The notes: generated from the letters alone by a model not told the origin. Shown: positions 16,185-23,895, counted from the first letter of the stretch. The stretch is 64,000 bases of DNA from Lachnospiraceae bacterium M18-1 (GCA_000403295.2 KE159609.1:774725-838724); one strand, 5' to 3'. Numbers and translations: made by a program.

Positions 16185-16748
16185 ATGGCAGCAAAAAAGA
16201 TTACATTACCATTGACAGAGGAACTTGCAAAGACACTGCACGCAGGCGACAGCGTTCTTGTGACAGGAACGATCTATACGTCCCGGGACGCAGGCCATAA
16301 GCGGATGTGCGAGGCTCTGGCAAAAGGCGAAGAGATTCCATTTGATCCGAAAGATGCGACCATCTACTATGTAGGGCCGACTCCGGCAAAACCGGGCCAG
16401 GTCATCGGTTCTGCAGGACCGACCACCAGCGGGCGTATGGATGCTTACGCGCCGACTATGATGTCCGTAGGCGCACGCGGAATGATCGGAAAAGGCGCAC
16501 GTCTTCCGGAAGTCATCGACGCGATGAAGAAGTATTCCGGCGTTTACTTCGGAGCCATCGGCGGAGCGGGAGCTCTGCTTGCAAAATGTATCAAAAAAGC
16601 AGAACTGATCGCTTTTGAAGATCTGGGTGCGGAAGCGCTGAGAAAGCTTTATGTTGAGGATATGCCGCTGGTTGTCATCATTGACAGCGAGGGAAATAAC
16701 CTGTACGAGAGCGGAAGAGCCGCTTATCTGGAAGAGCATAAAGAGTAA
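16185..16748 (+). CDS. fumB: Class I fumarate hydratase, beta subunit
   Basis: 187 aa, C-terminal domain of class I fumarase: VLVTGTIYTSRDAGHKRM, YYVGPTPAKPGQVIGSAGPTTSGRMD and GKGARLPEV are diagnostic of the beta subunit. It begins one base after the alpha-subunit stop with GGAGGTG as ribosome binding site. Together with the alpha subunit it forms the oxygen-sensitive [4Fe-4S] enzyme. Confidence 0.93.
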   Translation: MAAKKITLPLTEELAKTLHAGDSVLVTGTIYTSRDAGHKRMCEALAKGEEIPFDPKDATIYYVGPTPAKPGQVIGSAGPTTSGRMDAYAPTMMSVGARGMIGKGARLPEVIDAMKKYSGVYFGAIGGAGALLAKCIKKAELIAFEDLGAEALRKLYVEDMPLVVIIDSEGNNLYESGRAAYLEEHKE

Positions 16749-16766
16749 TTGTAGGACATTCATACA

Positions 16767-16798
16767 GACAGCGGGCCTCTGGCGGCTTGCTGTCTTTT
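16767..16798 (+). terminator. Weak terminator after fumarase beta
   Basis: GACAGC (16767-16772) pairs with GCTGTC (16789-16794), followed by TTTT. The loop is GC-rich and can pair internally. It may partly separate the enzyme genes from the transporter. Confidence 0.4.
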
Positions 16799-16906
16799 AC
16801 CATAGTATGCAGATCGGCTGCCGATGCGGTGCTGTATGATTCAGGAAGAAATGCAGTTCTGCACTGGCAGCGGATATTCTGTATTTACAGAAGGGAGTCA
16901 TAAGAC

Positions 16907-18118
16907 ATGGAGTTATTTGGAGGAATATTGGCAGTAAAGGCTGTAGTATTTCTTACGTTTTCGGTCTTTGCGATCGCGGCCATCGGGTATGCGATCGGTA
17001 AGATCACCGTAAAAGGAATCAACCTTGGAACGGCCGGGGTATTTATCATTGCTCTGGTTTACGGATGCCTGCTGTACACAAAACTGTCAGACAACCTGAT
17101 GGCGGGAGAGACGACCTTTGCTACGGACGCGCTGAAAATCGTGGAAAATATGGGGCTCATCTTTTTCGTGACCTCTGTCGGCTTTATTGCAGGGCCGAAT
17201 TTTTTTGGAAACCTGAAACGGAACTTCAAATCCTATGTTCTGCTGGGCGCAGTGATCATTCTTGCAGCGGCGGTTACCTGCGTCGCATGTATTCTGATCG
17301 GTTCTAACTTTACGGATCTGGAACATGAGCAGTTCCGGGCGATCATGGTGGGCCTGCTTTCCGGAGCGCTGACCAGTACGCCTGCATTTTCTGCATCCAA
17401 AGCGGCTGTCGGTTTGGACCTGGAAGCGCTGGTATCCGTAGGGTATGGGATCTCCTATCTGTTCGGCGTGGTCGGTGTGGTTCTGTTTGTGCAGATCGTT
17501 CCGAAGATGCTGAAAGCAAACATGAATGAAGAAGTGGCAAAGATCACCGCAAAAGAAGGCGAGGGCAGGAAAAAGAGCAGTCTGATCCTGACGGAAGTGG
17601 ATGAATTTGGATTTTTCGCGTTTTCACTTGCGGCGATCATTGGAATCCTGGTTGGAAGCCTCAGCTACAGGAACTTTTCGCTGACCACGACAGGCGGCTG
17701 CCTTCTGACAGCCCTCGTATTCGGACACTACGGACATGCCGGGAAGATTTCCATCGTTCCGAAAAATTCTACTCTGAAGATGTTGAGGGAGCTGGGACTG
17801 ATGCTGTTTCTGATCGGGGCGGGAGTATCCGGCGGTGCGAAGTTCGTACAGTATTTCGAACCGGTATATTTCCTTTACGGAGCGATCATGACGATCCTTC
17901 CGATGATCATCGGATTCATTGTGGCAAAGAATGTATTGAAGCTGCCCCTGCTCAATAACCTTGGTTCTCTGACCGGAGGTATGACGAGCACACCGGCCCT
18001 TGGAACACTGATCAATATGGCCGGTACGGAGGATATCGCGGCTGCCTATGCGGCGACATATCCGATCGCGCTGATCGCGGTTGTACTGGCGTCGCAGTTG
18101 ATCATACTGTTCTGTTAA
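16907..18118 (+). CDS. AspT/AAE-family membrane carrier, likely succinate (dicarboxylate) exporter
   Basis: 403 aa, about ten hydrophobic segments in two repeated halves. Each half carries the AAE signature: GLLSGALTSTPAFSA (near residue 148) and GSLTGGMTSTPALG (near 355). Known members are the aspartate:alanine exchanger AspT and the corynebacterial succinate exporter SucE. The regulatory RCK domains seen in many members are absent. Its position after mdh-hdr-flx-frd-fum argues for export of succinate or exchange with another dicarboxylate; the substrate is inferred from context only. RBS AAGGGAG lies 9 nt upstream. Confidence 0.8.
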   Translation: MELFGGILAVKAVVFLTFSVFAIAAIGYAIGKITVKGINLGTAGVFIIALVYGCLLYTKLSDNLMAGETTFATDALKIVENMGLIFFVTSVGFIAGPNFFGNLKRNFKSYVLLGAVIILAAAVTCVACILIGSNFTDLEHEQFRAIMVGLLSGALTSTPAFSASKAAVGLDLEALVSVGYGISYLFGVVGVVLFVQIVPKMLKANMNEEVAKITAKEGEGRKKSSLILTEVDEFGFFAFSLAAIIGILVGSLSYRNFSLTTTGGCLLTALVFGHYGHAGKISIVPKNSTLKMLRELGLMLFLIGAGVSGGAKFVQYFEPVYFLYGAIMTILPMIIGFIVAKNVLKLPLLNNLGSLTGGMTSTPALGTLINMAGTEDIAAAYAATYPIALIAVVLASQLIILFC

Positions 18119-18123
18119 AAGAG

Positions 18124-18154
18124 AGAACCGTCCTTTGGTGGACGGTTCTTTTTT
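18124..18154 (+). terminator. Rho-independent terminator after the AAE carrier
   Basis: Perfect 10-bp stem AGAACCGTCC (18124-18133) with GGACGGTTCT (18140-18149), 6-nt loop, then a T-run to 18154. It lies 6 nt after the stop codon and closes the succinate-pathway region. Confidence 0.93.
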
Positions 18155-18157
18155 GAT

Positions 18158-18272
18158 GGGAAACTTCATAGAACAAAAACCCTCCGGGGGATGCGCGCTG
18201 TGCGCATAAGGAATATGGCTGCTGCCGCAGCCGCGCTCCGGTTTGAGTGTGCGTCAAGACGCACACTTTTTT
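18158..18272 (+). repeat. Dispersed hairpin-ended repeat, copy 1
   Basis: Shares a 29-bp identical block (18168-18196, ATAGAACAAAAACCCTCCGG through GGGATGCGC) with 42498-42526, preceded in both by GGAAACTTC. Both copies end in a hairpin of the form GAGT...CAAG...ACTC; here GTGTGCGTC-AA-GACGCACAC (18247-18266) plus six T, able to act as a terminator. The segment between is GC-rich and variable. Could be a small non-autonomous element or a conserved intergenic RNA. Confidence 0.7.
18247..18272 (+). terminator. Terminator-like end of repeat copy 1
   Basis: 9-bp perfect stem 18247-18255 with 18258-18266 and a T6 tail. It insulates the tyrosine recombinase from upstream transcription. Confidence 0.75.
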
Positions 18273-18283
18273 AATACCTTCGT

Positions 18284-18317
18284 ATGCAGAAAAGCTGCCA
18301 GTGGCAGGTTTTCTGTA
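18284..18317. other. Hairpin upstream of the recombinase gene
   Basis: GCAGAAAA and CTGCC (18286-18299) pair with GGCAG and TTTTCTG (18303-18315) around an AGT loop. A related GGCAG..GGTTTTCTGCAT sequence occurs upstream of the sortase at about 23891-23908. Role unknown. Confidence 0.4.
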
Positions 18318-18339
18318 TCTCATATTTATCCGACTATTG

Positions 18340-18348
18340 TGGCATAAT
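18340..18348 (+). promoter_or_regulatory. Possible extended -10 promoter of the recombinase
   Basis: TGG followed by CATAAT (18343-18348), an extended -10 element, about 68 nt before the recombinase start. No convincing -35. Confidence 0.3.
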
Positions 18349-18416
18349 GAAGAAATATGGCAGATGTTCACAACAGATGCAAAATAAGATTTATGGAGCA
18401 GGCAAGGAGGAGAAAA

Positions 18417-19289
18417 ATGACAGAATTTATGAAAAATGCCGATGAGAAAACATCATATAAGAAGGTTACTGAAAAAATGATTAAAAAATTTCAGCAATAT
18501 CTTCAGGAAGAAGAGAAAACAGAATCCACAGTTCAAAAATATACGAAAGAGATTGAGCAGCTTGCAGGATTTTTACAGGGAGAAGATATTCAAAAGGAAA
18601 AAATGATCGTATACCGTAAGATCCTGCAGGAGAAGTACCAGGCACGCACCGTGAATGTTAAGCTGTCGGCAATCAATGCATACCTTCGGTTTTCCGGCAA
18701 TGCGGAATGCAGGATACGTTATCTGAAGGTACAGCAGCGTGCTTTTATTGATGAGGCAAGGGAGCTGGAAGAAATGGAATACAAACGTCTCTTATTTACA
18801 GCCAAGACCCAGAAAAGAGAGAGGATGTATTATATACTGCTCACGCTTTCAGGAACAGGAATCCGTATCAGTGAATTAAAATACATTACAGCAGAAGCAG
18901 TACGCGCCGGACAATCAGAGATCAGTCTGAAAGGAAAAAACCGAAAGATCCTCTTATCCAGAGAACTGAGAGAAAAGCTGAAAGAATATATGGAATGTCA
19001 GGGCATCCGGACAGGGCCGGTGTTTAAGACCAAAAACGGGAATCCGCTGGACCGGTCAAATATCTGCCATGATATGAAGAAGCTCTGTATGGCGGCTGAC
19101 GTCAATGCAAGTAAAGTGTTTCCACATAATCTGCGTCATTTATTTGCAAGGAAATACTATGAGATTGACCGGAACCTCCCGCGTCTGGCAGACATTCTGG
19201 GACATTCTTCAATTGAAACGACACGGATCTATGTGGCCGCAAGTGTAAAAGAGCATGAAAAAATTCTTGAAAAAATGCATTTTATGTAA
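18417..19289 (+). CDS. Tyrosine recombinase (XerC/D-like), probable DNA invertase of the EPS promoter
   Basis: 290 aa with an N-terminal SAM-like DNA-binding domain (KKFQQYLQEEEKTESTVQKY) and a C-terminal catalytic domain. The active-site set is complete: Arg in SGTGIRISEL (about 149), Lys in KGKNRKILL, HNLRH (about 237), His in ILGHSS (about 262) and the nucleophile Tyr in TTRIYV (about 272). The ATG at 18417 is chosen because AAGGAGG sits at 18404-18410; the frame is open upstream to 18357. No phage or conjugation genes are nearby, and the stop lies 2 bp from an inverted repeat that flanks a promoter segment. It is therefore likely a site-specific invertase rather than an integrase. Confidence 0.9.
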   Translation: MTEFMKNADEKTSYKKVTEKMIKKFQQYLQEEEKTESTVQKYTKEIEQLAGFLQGEDIQKEKMIVYRKILQEKYQARTVNVKLSAINAYLRFSGNAECRIRYLKVQQRAFIDEARELEEMEYKRLLFTAKTQKRERMYYILLTLSGTGIRISELKYITAEAVRAGQSEISLKGKNRKILLSRELREKLKEYMECQGIRTGPVFKTKNGNPLDRSNICHDMKKLCMAADVNASKVFPHNLRHLFARKYYEIDRNLPRLADILGHSSIETTRIYVAASVKEHEKILEKMHFM

Positions 19290-19290
19290 A

Positions 19291-19317
19291 ATACCACAGA
19301 ATCAATATTCTGTGGTA
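19291..19317. repeat. Left inverted repeat (recombination site) of promoter switch
   Basis: A 27-bp site with perfect 10-bp arms ACCACAGAAT (19293-19302) and ATTCTGTGGT (19307-19316) around the asymmetric spacer CAAT. It matches the reverse complement of 19480-19506 at 25 of 27 positions. Arms plus short spacer are the usual layout of a tyrosine-recombinase core site. Confidence 0.9.
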
Positions 19318-19479
19318 AAAAGGAATACATATCTTTAGAACGAGTTATATTATAGCGAAATTCTATCAAAAATTCAACAGTTTTTTCGTCTTTTGTATAA
19401 TTAAATCATAAATATCTTTTATATAAAAAGAAAAGCCGTCCTTTTATGCTATAAAATACGCTTTTTTGTTGTATCGGAA
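19318..19479. promoter_or_regulatory. Invertible promoter segment controlling the EPS locus
   Basis: AT-rich 162-bp segment between the inverted repeats. It contains a strong promoter on the - strand (TTGAAT at 19377-19372, 17-bp spacer, TATAAT at 19354-19349) and an overlapping + strand candidate (TTCAAC 19373-19378, 17-bp spacer, TATAAT 19396-19401). In the orientation given, the better -35 points toward the recombinase; after inversion it would point into cpsB. Which state is ON is not decidable from sequence. Confidence 0.8.
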
Positions 19480-19506
19480 TACCACGGAATATTGATTTTG
19501 TGGTAT
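19480..19506. repeat. Right inverted repeat (recombination site) of promoter switch
   Basis: Arms ACCACGGAAT (19481-19490) and ATTTTGTGGT (19495-19504) around spacer ATTG, the reverse complement of the left spacer CAAT. Spacers in opposite orientation predict inversion, not excision, of the intervening DNA. Confidence 0.9.
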
Positions 19507-19517
19507 TTCAACTTTTT

Positions 19518-19545
19518 ATCCAACAGGCTGCAGAAACGCTGCCGG
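19518..19545 (+). promoter_or_regulatory. EPS leader element, copy 1
   Basis: ATCCAACAGGCTGCAGAAA (19518-19536) matches 23865-23883 at 17 of 19 positions and can fold (GGC-T-GC with GC-T-GCC). It lies in the cpsB 5' leader. Its repetition after an internal terminator suggests an RNA signal, for example for processive antitermination; this is inference. Confidence 0.4.
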
Positions 19546-19573
19546 AAATGAAAGTATCGGGAGGAAAAGCCTT

Positions 19574-20296
19574 ATGATCGATATACACTGTCATGCACTT
19601 TATGGAGTGGATGACGGAGCTAAAAGCCTGGAAGAATCCCTTTCCATGATAAGGCAGGCAAAGTCTCAGGGAACGGAGGCTGTTATTTTGACGCCGCACT
19701 ATCGCCACGGTATGTTCCGATATCCGGTGGAGCAGATTTTGGAACATTTTGATCGTTTGAAGCATCAGGCAGAATCCCTGGGAGTGGAACTGTATCTGGG
19801 ATGTGAATATCATGTCAACAGCAGGATCATAGAAGCATTGCAGACGTCTCCATGCTTCCTTCTTGCAGGAGGAGATCATGTACTGACAGAGTATTCCTTT
19901 GATACGGAATATTCATATATCTATGGACAGACAAAAAAACTGATCTCTTATGGCTATATCCCGGTGGTTGCTCATATAGAACGATATGACTGTTTTTTGA
20001 AAAAACCGAAATTGTGTCTGGAATTAGCCAATACAGGGGCATTGATACAGGTAAACGCTGACAGCGTTTTAGGAATGAACGGTAAAGCAGGAGAACGGTT
20101 CTGTCGGAAAATCTTGAAAAACCAATGGGCCGGCATTGTGGCCAGCGACGCCCACGGTTCAGACAGGAGAGCCAGTCAGCTCGGGAAGGCGATGGAATAC
20201 ATTGCAAAGAAATATGGAGAAGATTATGCAGAATTACTGTTTTATGGAAATCCAAAAAAAATAATCGACGCCGGAAATGAAATGCGGCTTTTGTAA
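19574..20296 (+). CDS. cpsB: PHP-type tyrosine-protein phosphatase of capsule/EPS synthesis (CpsB/YwqE)
   Basis: 240 aa. PHP metal-binding motif IDIHCH at residues 3-7, DDGAKSLEES, LTPHYRHGMF, an ECEYH-like GCEYHVN near 76, HIERYD near 139, and SDAHG near 195 are all conserved in the Mn-dependent CpsB/YwqE phosphatases. It removes phosphate from the CpsD tyrosine kinase encoded two genes downstream and so tunes polymer length and output. First gene after the invertible promoter; RBS GGGAGG about 8 nt before ATG. Confidence 0.92.
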   Translation: MIDIHCHALYGVDDGAKSLEESLSMIRQAKSQGTEAVILTPHYRHGMFRYPVEQILEHFDRLKHQAESLGVELYLGCEYHVNSRIIEALQTSPCFLLAGGDHVLTEYSFDTEYSYIYGQTKKLISYGYIPVVAHIERYDCFLKKPKLCLELANTGALIQVNADSVLGMNGKAGERFCRKILKNQWAGIVASDAHGSDRRASQLGKAMEYIAKKYGEDYAELLFYGNPKKIIDAGNEMRLL

Positions 20297-20349
20297 TACG
20301 ATATTACGGTCCACAGTAATCATCGGGTACTTTGGGAAAGGATAAAGAT

Positions 20350-21123
20350 ATGGGGCAGGATCATCAGGATGAAATTGAGATTGATTTAAAAGATTTATTT
20401 TTTGAAATGCTGAACCACTGGAAAATATTGCTGGCATCCACAATCATGACAGCAGCCATTGCGCTGGTCGTGAGCAAATTTATCATGATACCTCAGTACG
20501 AATCAACGGCAGCCCTTTATGTATTAAGTAATTCCATTACCAGCCTGGCAGATATCCAGATCGGATCAAACCTGACCAATGACTATATGGTTGTGGTAAA
20601 AGGCCGTCCGGTGCTGGAACAGGTGATTAAAAACCTGAACTTGGACGAGGATTATCAGCAGTTGGATCATAAGATCACTTTAAACAATCCAACGGACTCC
20701 CGGATCCTTGAGATTACGGTCAAGGACGCAGATCCGGACAGAGCAAAGGAGATAGCAGATGAGATGGCAGTAGTGGCATCAGATTATATTTCTATCAAGA
20801 TGGATCAGTCCCCGCCCACCACGATCCAGAATGGTTACGCAGATGGAAATCCGGTCAGCCCTCATGTGGGAACGAATACGGTGCTGGGGGCGCTTGCCGG
20901 GTTTTTGCTTGCCGGGGCAGTCATTGCCGTACTTTACCTTATGAATGATACGATCATGACAGCGGAAGACGTGGAAAGAAAACTGGAAATGAACCTTTTG
21001 GGATCGCTGCCGGAGGAAGTACATGAGGATGACGGGGCAAAGATAAAGAAAACAAATAAGGAAAAGAAAAAGGTAAAACAAAGAAATATGAAAAAGCAGC
21101 CGGGTAAGATGAAAAGTGCTTAG
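20350..21123 (+). CDS. cpsC: Wzz/CpsC-type chain-length regulator and kinase adaptor
   Basis: 257 aa with a Wzz domain: EIDLKDLFFEMLNHWKILL leading into the first membrane helix (about 21-45), an extracellular segment with the conserved YVLSN and SRILEITVKD, a proline-containing second helix near 180-200, and a very basic cytoplasmic tail rich in Lys. A TTG-initiated form from 20332 is possible, but ATG at 20350 has AAAGGA 7 nt upstream. In Firmicutes this protein activates the separate BY-kinase CpsD. Confidence 0.9.
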   Translation: MGQDHQDEIEIDLKDLFFEMLNHWKILLASTIMTAAIALVVSKFIMIPQYESTAALYVLSNSITSLADIQIGSNLTNDYMVVVKGRPVLEQVIKNLNLDEDYQQLDHKITLNNPTDSRILEITVKDADPDRAKEIADEMAVVASDYISIKMDQSPPTTIQNGYADGNPVSPHVGTNTVLGALAGFLLAGAVIAVLYLMNDTIMTAEDVERKLEMNLLGSLPEEVHEDDGAKIKKTNKEKKKVKQRNMKKQPGKMKSA

Positions 21124-21124
21124 A

Positions 21125-21184
21125 GAGCAATGCTCTTGAAAGACTTTTATACCGACATTTATGGCTGATATTTCAAGAGTGCTC
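21125..21184. other. Long hairpin between cpsC and cpsD
   Basis: GAGCA and CTCTTGAAA (21125-21129, 21133-21141) pair with TTTCAAGAG and TGCTC (21171-21184): 14 bp with an ATG bulge and a 29-nt loop. No T-run. Possibly controls the cpsC/cpsD ratio. Confidence 0.55.
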
Positions 21185-21210
21185 AAAGACACGAAAGGAG
21201 CATACAAATC

Positions 21211-21951
21211 ATGCAGTCTGTATCTCTTGGACAGGTAAAAGAGCAGGGATATGCCATGAAAGAATCCCTGCGTGTGCTGAAAACAAATATCCAGTTCTGC
21301 GGTGACGATATCCAGACGATCCTGATCACCAGTTCTATTCCGAATGAAGGGAAGAGCACGGTCTCTATGGACCTGGGACGTTCTCTTACAGAGTCGGGCA
21401 AACGCGTGCTGCTGATCGACACGGACATGCGAAAATCTGTATTGATCGGACGGCACAGGGCAAAAAATGTCAATGGAGGAGAAATCTTCGGCCTGTCCCA
21501 TTTTTTGTCCGGACAGAAAAAACTGGAAGAAGTGCTGTATGCAACGAATATTCCCAAGATGTTTATGCTGTTTGCAGGCCCTTCCGTACCGAATCCGACG
21601 GAAATTCTGGACAAGAAATATTTTACTGAGCTGATAGATTTTGCCAAAAAGCATTTTGATTACATATTGATAGACTGTGCACCGCTTGGAGCTGCCATTG
21701 ACGCGGCAGTCGTCGCAAAGCACTGCGACGGAGCGATCATCGTAGTTGCCCAGGGAATGGCCAGCGGACGTATGATCGGCAGAGTTAAAAGACAGCTGGA
21801 GACTTCCGGGGTCAGAATCCTTGGAGCCGTACTGAATAAGGTGAAGATGAAAAAAATCGGATACGGCAGCTACTATGGCGGCTATTACGGCAGCTATTAC
21901 GGCAGCTACTACGGCAGGGAGGATAAGAAAGGGAAAAAGGGCTTGAAATGA
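21211..21951 (+). CDS. cpsD: BY-type tyrosine kinase (CpsD/CapB)
   Basis: 246 aa. Walker A SSIPNEGKST (41-50), Walker A' VLLIDTDMRKS, Walker B YILIDCAPLG, and a C-terminal tyrosine cluster GYGSYYGGYYGSYYGSYYG before a Lys-rich tail, the autophosphorylation site of bacterial tyrosine kinases. The membrane adaptor is the preceding separate protein, as usual in Gram-positives. Start by AAAGGAG 10 nt upstream. The YYGS units are codon-repeated and may vary in number between strains. Confidence 0.93.
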   Translation: MQSVSLGQVKEQGYAMKESLRVLKTNIQFCGDDIQTILITSSIPNEGKSTVSMDLGRSLTESGKRVLLIDTDMRKSVLIGRHRAKNVNGGEIFGLSHFLSGQKKLEEVLYATNIPKMFMLFAGPSVPNPTEILDKKYFTELIDFAKKHFDYILIDCAPLGAAIDAAVVAKHCDGAIIVVAQGMASGRMIGRVKRQLETSGVRILGAVLNKVKMKKIGYGSYYGGYYGSYYGSYYGREDKKGKKGLK

Positions 21952-22955
21952 GAAAAAAGCAAATACCGCTTATCGCATTATTTGTGATTCTTACACTGGT
22001 TCTTATTCTTGTCGTCGTGCTCGGAATCCGGCGCAGCCAGATACCGGCAGATACAGAAGCACTGTCCGGCCGGGAGGAGGAAGCAGTTCAGGAAAAGTGG
22101 CAGGAAGGCACAGTCAGCCACAATGGCAGGTATTACAAGTATAACAATAATCTGCGTACCTATCTGCTCATGGGCATTGATAAGGAAGGGCCGGCTGCAG
22201 AAGCTGAGGACTGTATCAGCGGCGGGCAGTCAGACGCTATGTTTTTAGTCGTGGCAGATTCAGAGACTGAGAATATTTCTGTTATTTCGATTAACAGGAA
22301 TACCATGACAAAGATAGAAACTCTTGATCCATCCGGGACGAAGAAGGGGGAGATCACGGCACAGATTTGTGTCCAGCATGGGTATGGCGACGGACGGCAT
22401 TATAGCTGTTCACGGACCGTAGATGCAGTCTCCCGTCTGTTTTACAACCTGCCTGTCAGCGGTTATCTTTCGCTCAATATGGATGCAATGCCCATATTGA
22501 ATGATGCGGCAGGCGGAGTGGAGATTACAGTCTTGCAGGATATCGATGATCCGGAGCGCGGGGTGTATCTCAGGGAAGGTGAAAGGAGAACACTAAACGG
22601 GACGGAGGCCTATTCGTATATGAGGCGCCGGGATATCAACATATTCGACAGCGCTACAGACCGGCTTCGGAGGCAGGAACAGTATATTTCAGAGTTTATG
22701 AAAAAGCTGAAAACAGCTGTGGCAGGGAATACTTCCAGAGCGGCAGAGATCTATGACTCCGTTTCTGAATACCTGGTTACAGATGTGGATTTTGCAAATT
22801 TGATCTCGGAACTGATCACGTATGAGTTTGACGGGAATATATATACGGTCCCTGGGGAAACGGTCATGGGGGATGTTTATGAAGAGTATTATGTGGATGA
22901 CGAGGCCCTGTATGACCTGATCATCCAGGTATTTTATAAAGAGGACAGAACATAG
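21948..22955 (+). CDS. LytR-CpsA-Psr (LCP) family glycopolymer ligase
   Basis: 335 aa. N-terminal membrane anchor (about 7-28), then LCP core: YLLMGIDKEG, GQSDAMFLVV, ISINRNTMTKI and SYMRRRDI near 220, where Arg and Asp residues bind the polyprenyl pyrophosphate head group. LCP enzymes attach wall teichoic acid or capsular polymers to peptidoglycan. Overlap of 4 nt with cpsD couples it to the kinase. It implies that this polymer is wall-anchored. Confidence 0.9.
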   Translation: MRKKQIPLIALFVILTLVLILVVVLGIRRSQIPADTEALSGREEEAVQEKWQEGTVSHNGRYYKYNNNLRTYLLMGIDKEGPAAEAEDCISGGQSDAMFLVVADSETENISVISINRNTMTKIETLDPSGTKKGEITAQICVQHGYGDGRHYSCSRTVDAVSRLFYNLPVSGYLSLNMDAMPILNDAAGGVEITVLQDIDDPERGVYLREGERRTLNGTEAYSYMRRRDINIFDSATDRLRRQEQYISEFMKKLKTAVAGNTSRAAEIYDSVSEYLVTDVDFANLISELITYEFDGNIYTVPGETVMGDVYEEYYVDDEALYDLIIQVFYKEDRT

Positions 22956-23010
22956 TCCGGATACAAAAAGGATGCCCTTTCGGGTTTCCGGCAGATTGAA
23001 TCGGTATTAG

Positions 23011-23035
23011 GTAAAATATGGTTTCCATATTTTAC
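23011..23035. other. Perfect 11-bp inverted repeat before the sorted protein gene
   Basis: GTAAAATATGG (23011-23021), TTT, CCATATTTTAC (23025-23035). Located 50 nt before the start of the SPKTG protein. No T-run; may be a protein-binding dyad or leader hairpin. Confidence 0.5.
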
Positions 23036-23083
23036 TTAATATATAGAACCACATGTAATACTGAAGAAAGGAGGAATGTGGAC

Positions 23084-23755
23084 ATGAAAAGGAAACTTGC
23101 AGGTCTGCTTACAGCACTGATGGTGCTGGCTATGGGAACAACTGCGCTTGCGGCCGGCTCACCAAGTTCAGGAAGCAATTCCGGAACAACGCCGTCTAAA
23201 CCGTCAACCACAGTACCTTCCACACCGCCGGGCACCCAAGATACAGTGATCGGTGATGCAAGCAATACAACCATCACACAGGTATCCGAGGCTGTAAGGG
23301 ATGCTGCAGAAAGCGTTGCAAAATACGTCAGCGCGGATGCACAGGTTACGGCTGTTGTTGATGTTACCTATGACGGGGAAATCCCGGCAGGAGGCGTACA
23401 GATCAGCTTTAGCCTTACCGGCGTACAGGCAGGAGACAATTATGTACTCCTTCACCAGCTGCCGGACGGAAGGTGGGAGAGGATCAATCCAGACTCTATT
23501 GAGAATGGCGTGATCAAAGCTACATTTACTTCACTGTCACCAGTGGCATTTGTTAAGCTCCCATCACAGAACAGCGGAAACACAAACGGTACCTCTACCA
23601 GGCCAAGCGGTACGACCAGCACCAGCAATACTGCCGCCGGCACAGCAGCTTCCCCGAAGACCGGGGCGGCGCTTCCGATTCTGCCAGTTCTGGCAGCAAT
23701 CTGTGCAGCAGGTATGATTGTTTGTGGAAAAAAAGTATTACTGAACGCCAGATAA
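23084..23755 (+). CDS. Secreted cell-wall-sorted protein with SPKTG motif
   Basis: 223 aa. Signal peptide KRKLAGLLTALMVLAMG with cleavage near ALAAG, a Ser/Thr/Pro-rich spacer, a globular middle (about 55-160, with VTYDGEIPAGG and FTSLSPVAFVKL), a second Ser/Thr-rich linker, then a sorting signal: SPKTG, a hydrophobic stretch and a KK...NAR tail. The start at 23084 follows AAAGGAGG (9 nt); the open frame upstream to 23018 is not used. SPKTG is a known recognition type for clostridial class B sortase, and such a sortase is the next gene. Role on the surface unknown. Confidence 0.85.
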   Translation: MKRKLAGLLTALMVLAMGTTALAAGSPSSGSNSGTTPSKPSTTVPSTPPGTQDTVIGDASNTTITQVSEAVRDAAESVAKYVSADAQVTAVVDVTYDGEIPAGGVQISFSLTGVQAGDNYVLLHQLPDGRWERINPDSIENGVIKATFTSLSPVAFVKLPSQNSGNTNGTSTRPSGTTSTSNTAAGTAASPKTGAALPILPVLAAICAAGMIVCGKKVLLNAR

Positions 23756-23828
23756 ATTTAACGATTTATGATGAATATACTGTTTATGCGGTATATTTCC
23801 TAAGCAACACCGTAACATGTGGTCAAGG

Positions 23829-23863
23829 AAACCGGAGGCCCGTTCAGCGGTCTCCGGTTTTTT
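23829..23863 (+). terminator. Terminator inside the EPS locus
   Basis: AAACCGGAG (23829-23837) pairs with CTCCGGTTT (23852-23860), 14-nt loop, T-run to 23863. It lies after the sorted protein gene and just before leader element copy 2. Read-through must occur if the locus is one operon from the switch. Confidence 0.88.
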
Positions 23864-23864
23864 C

Positions 23865-23895
23865 ATCCATCAGGCTGCATAAAAATCGCGGCAGC
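23865..23895 (+). promoter_or_regulatory. EPS leader element, copy 2
   Basis: ATCCATCAGGCTGCATAAA (23865-23883), 17 of 19 identical to the cpsB leader element; GCTGC (23874-23878) can pair with GCAGC (23891-23895). It directly follows the internal terminator. Confidence 0.4.

Noticed and set aside
18417..19289. Prophage or ICE integrase
   Set aside because: No phage, relaxase or conjugation genes and no direct-repeat att sites; adjacent sites are inverted and flank a promoter.
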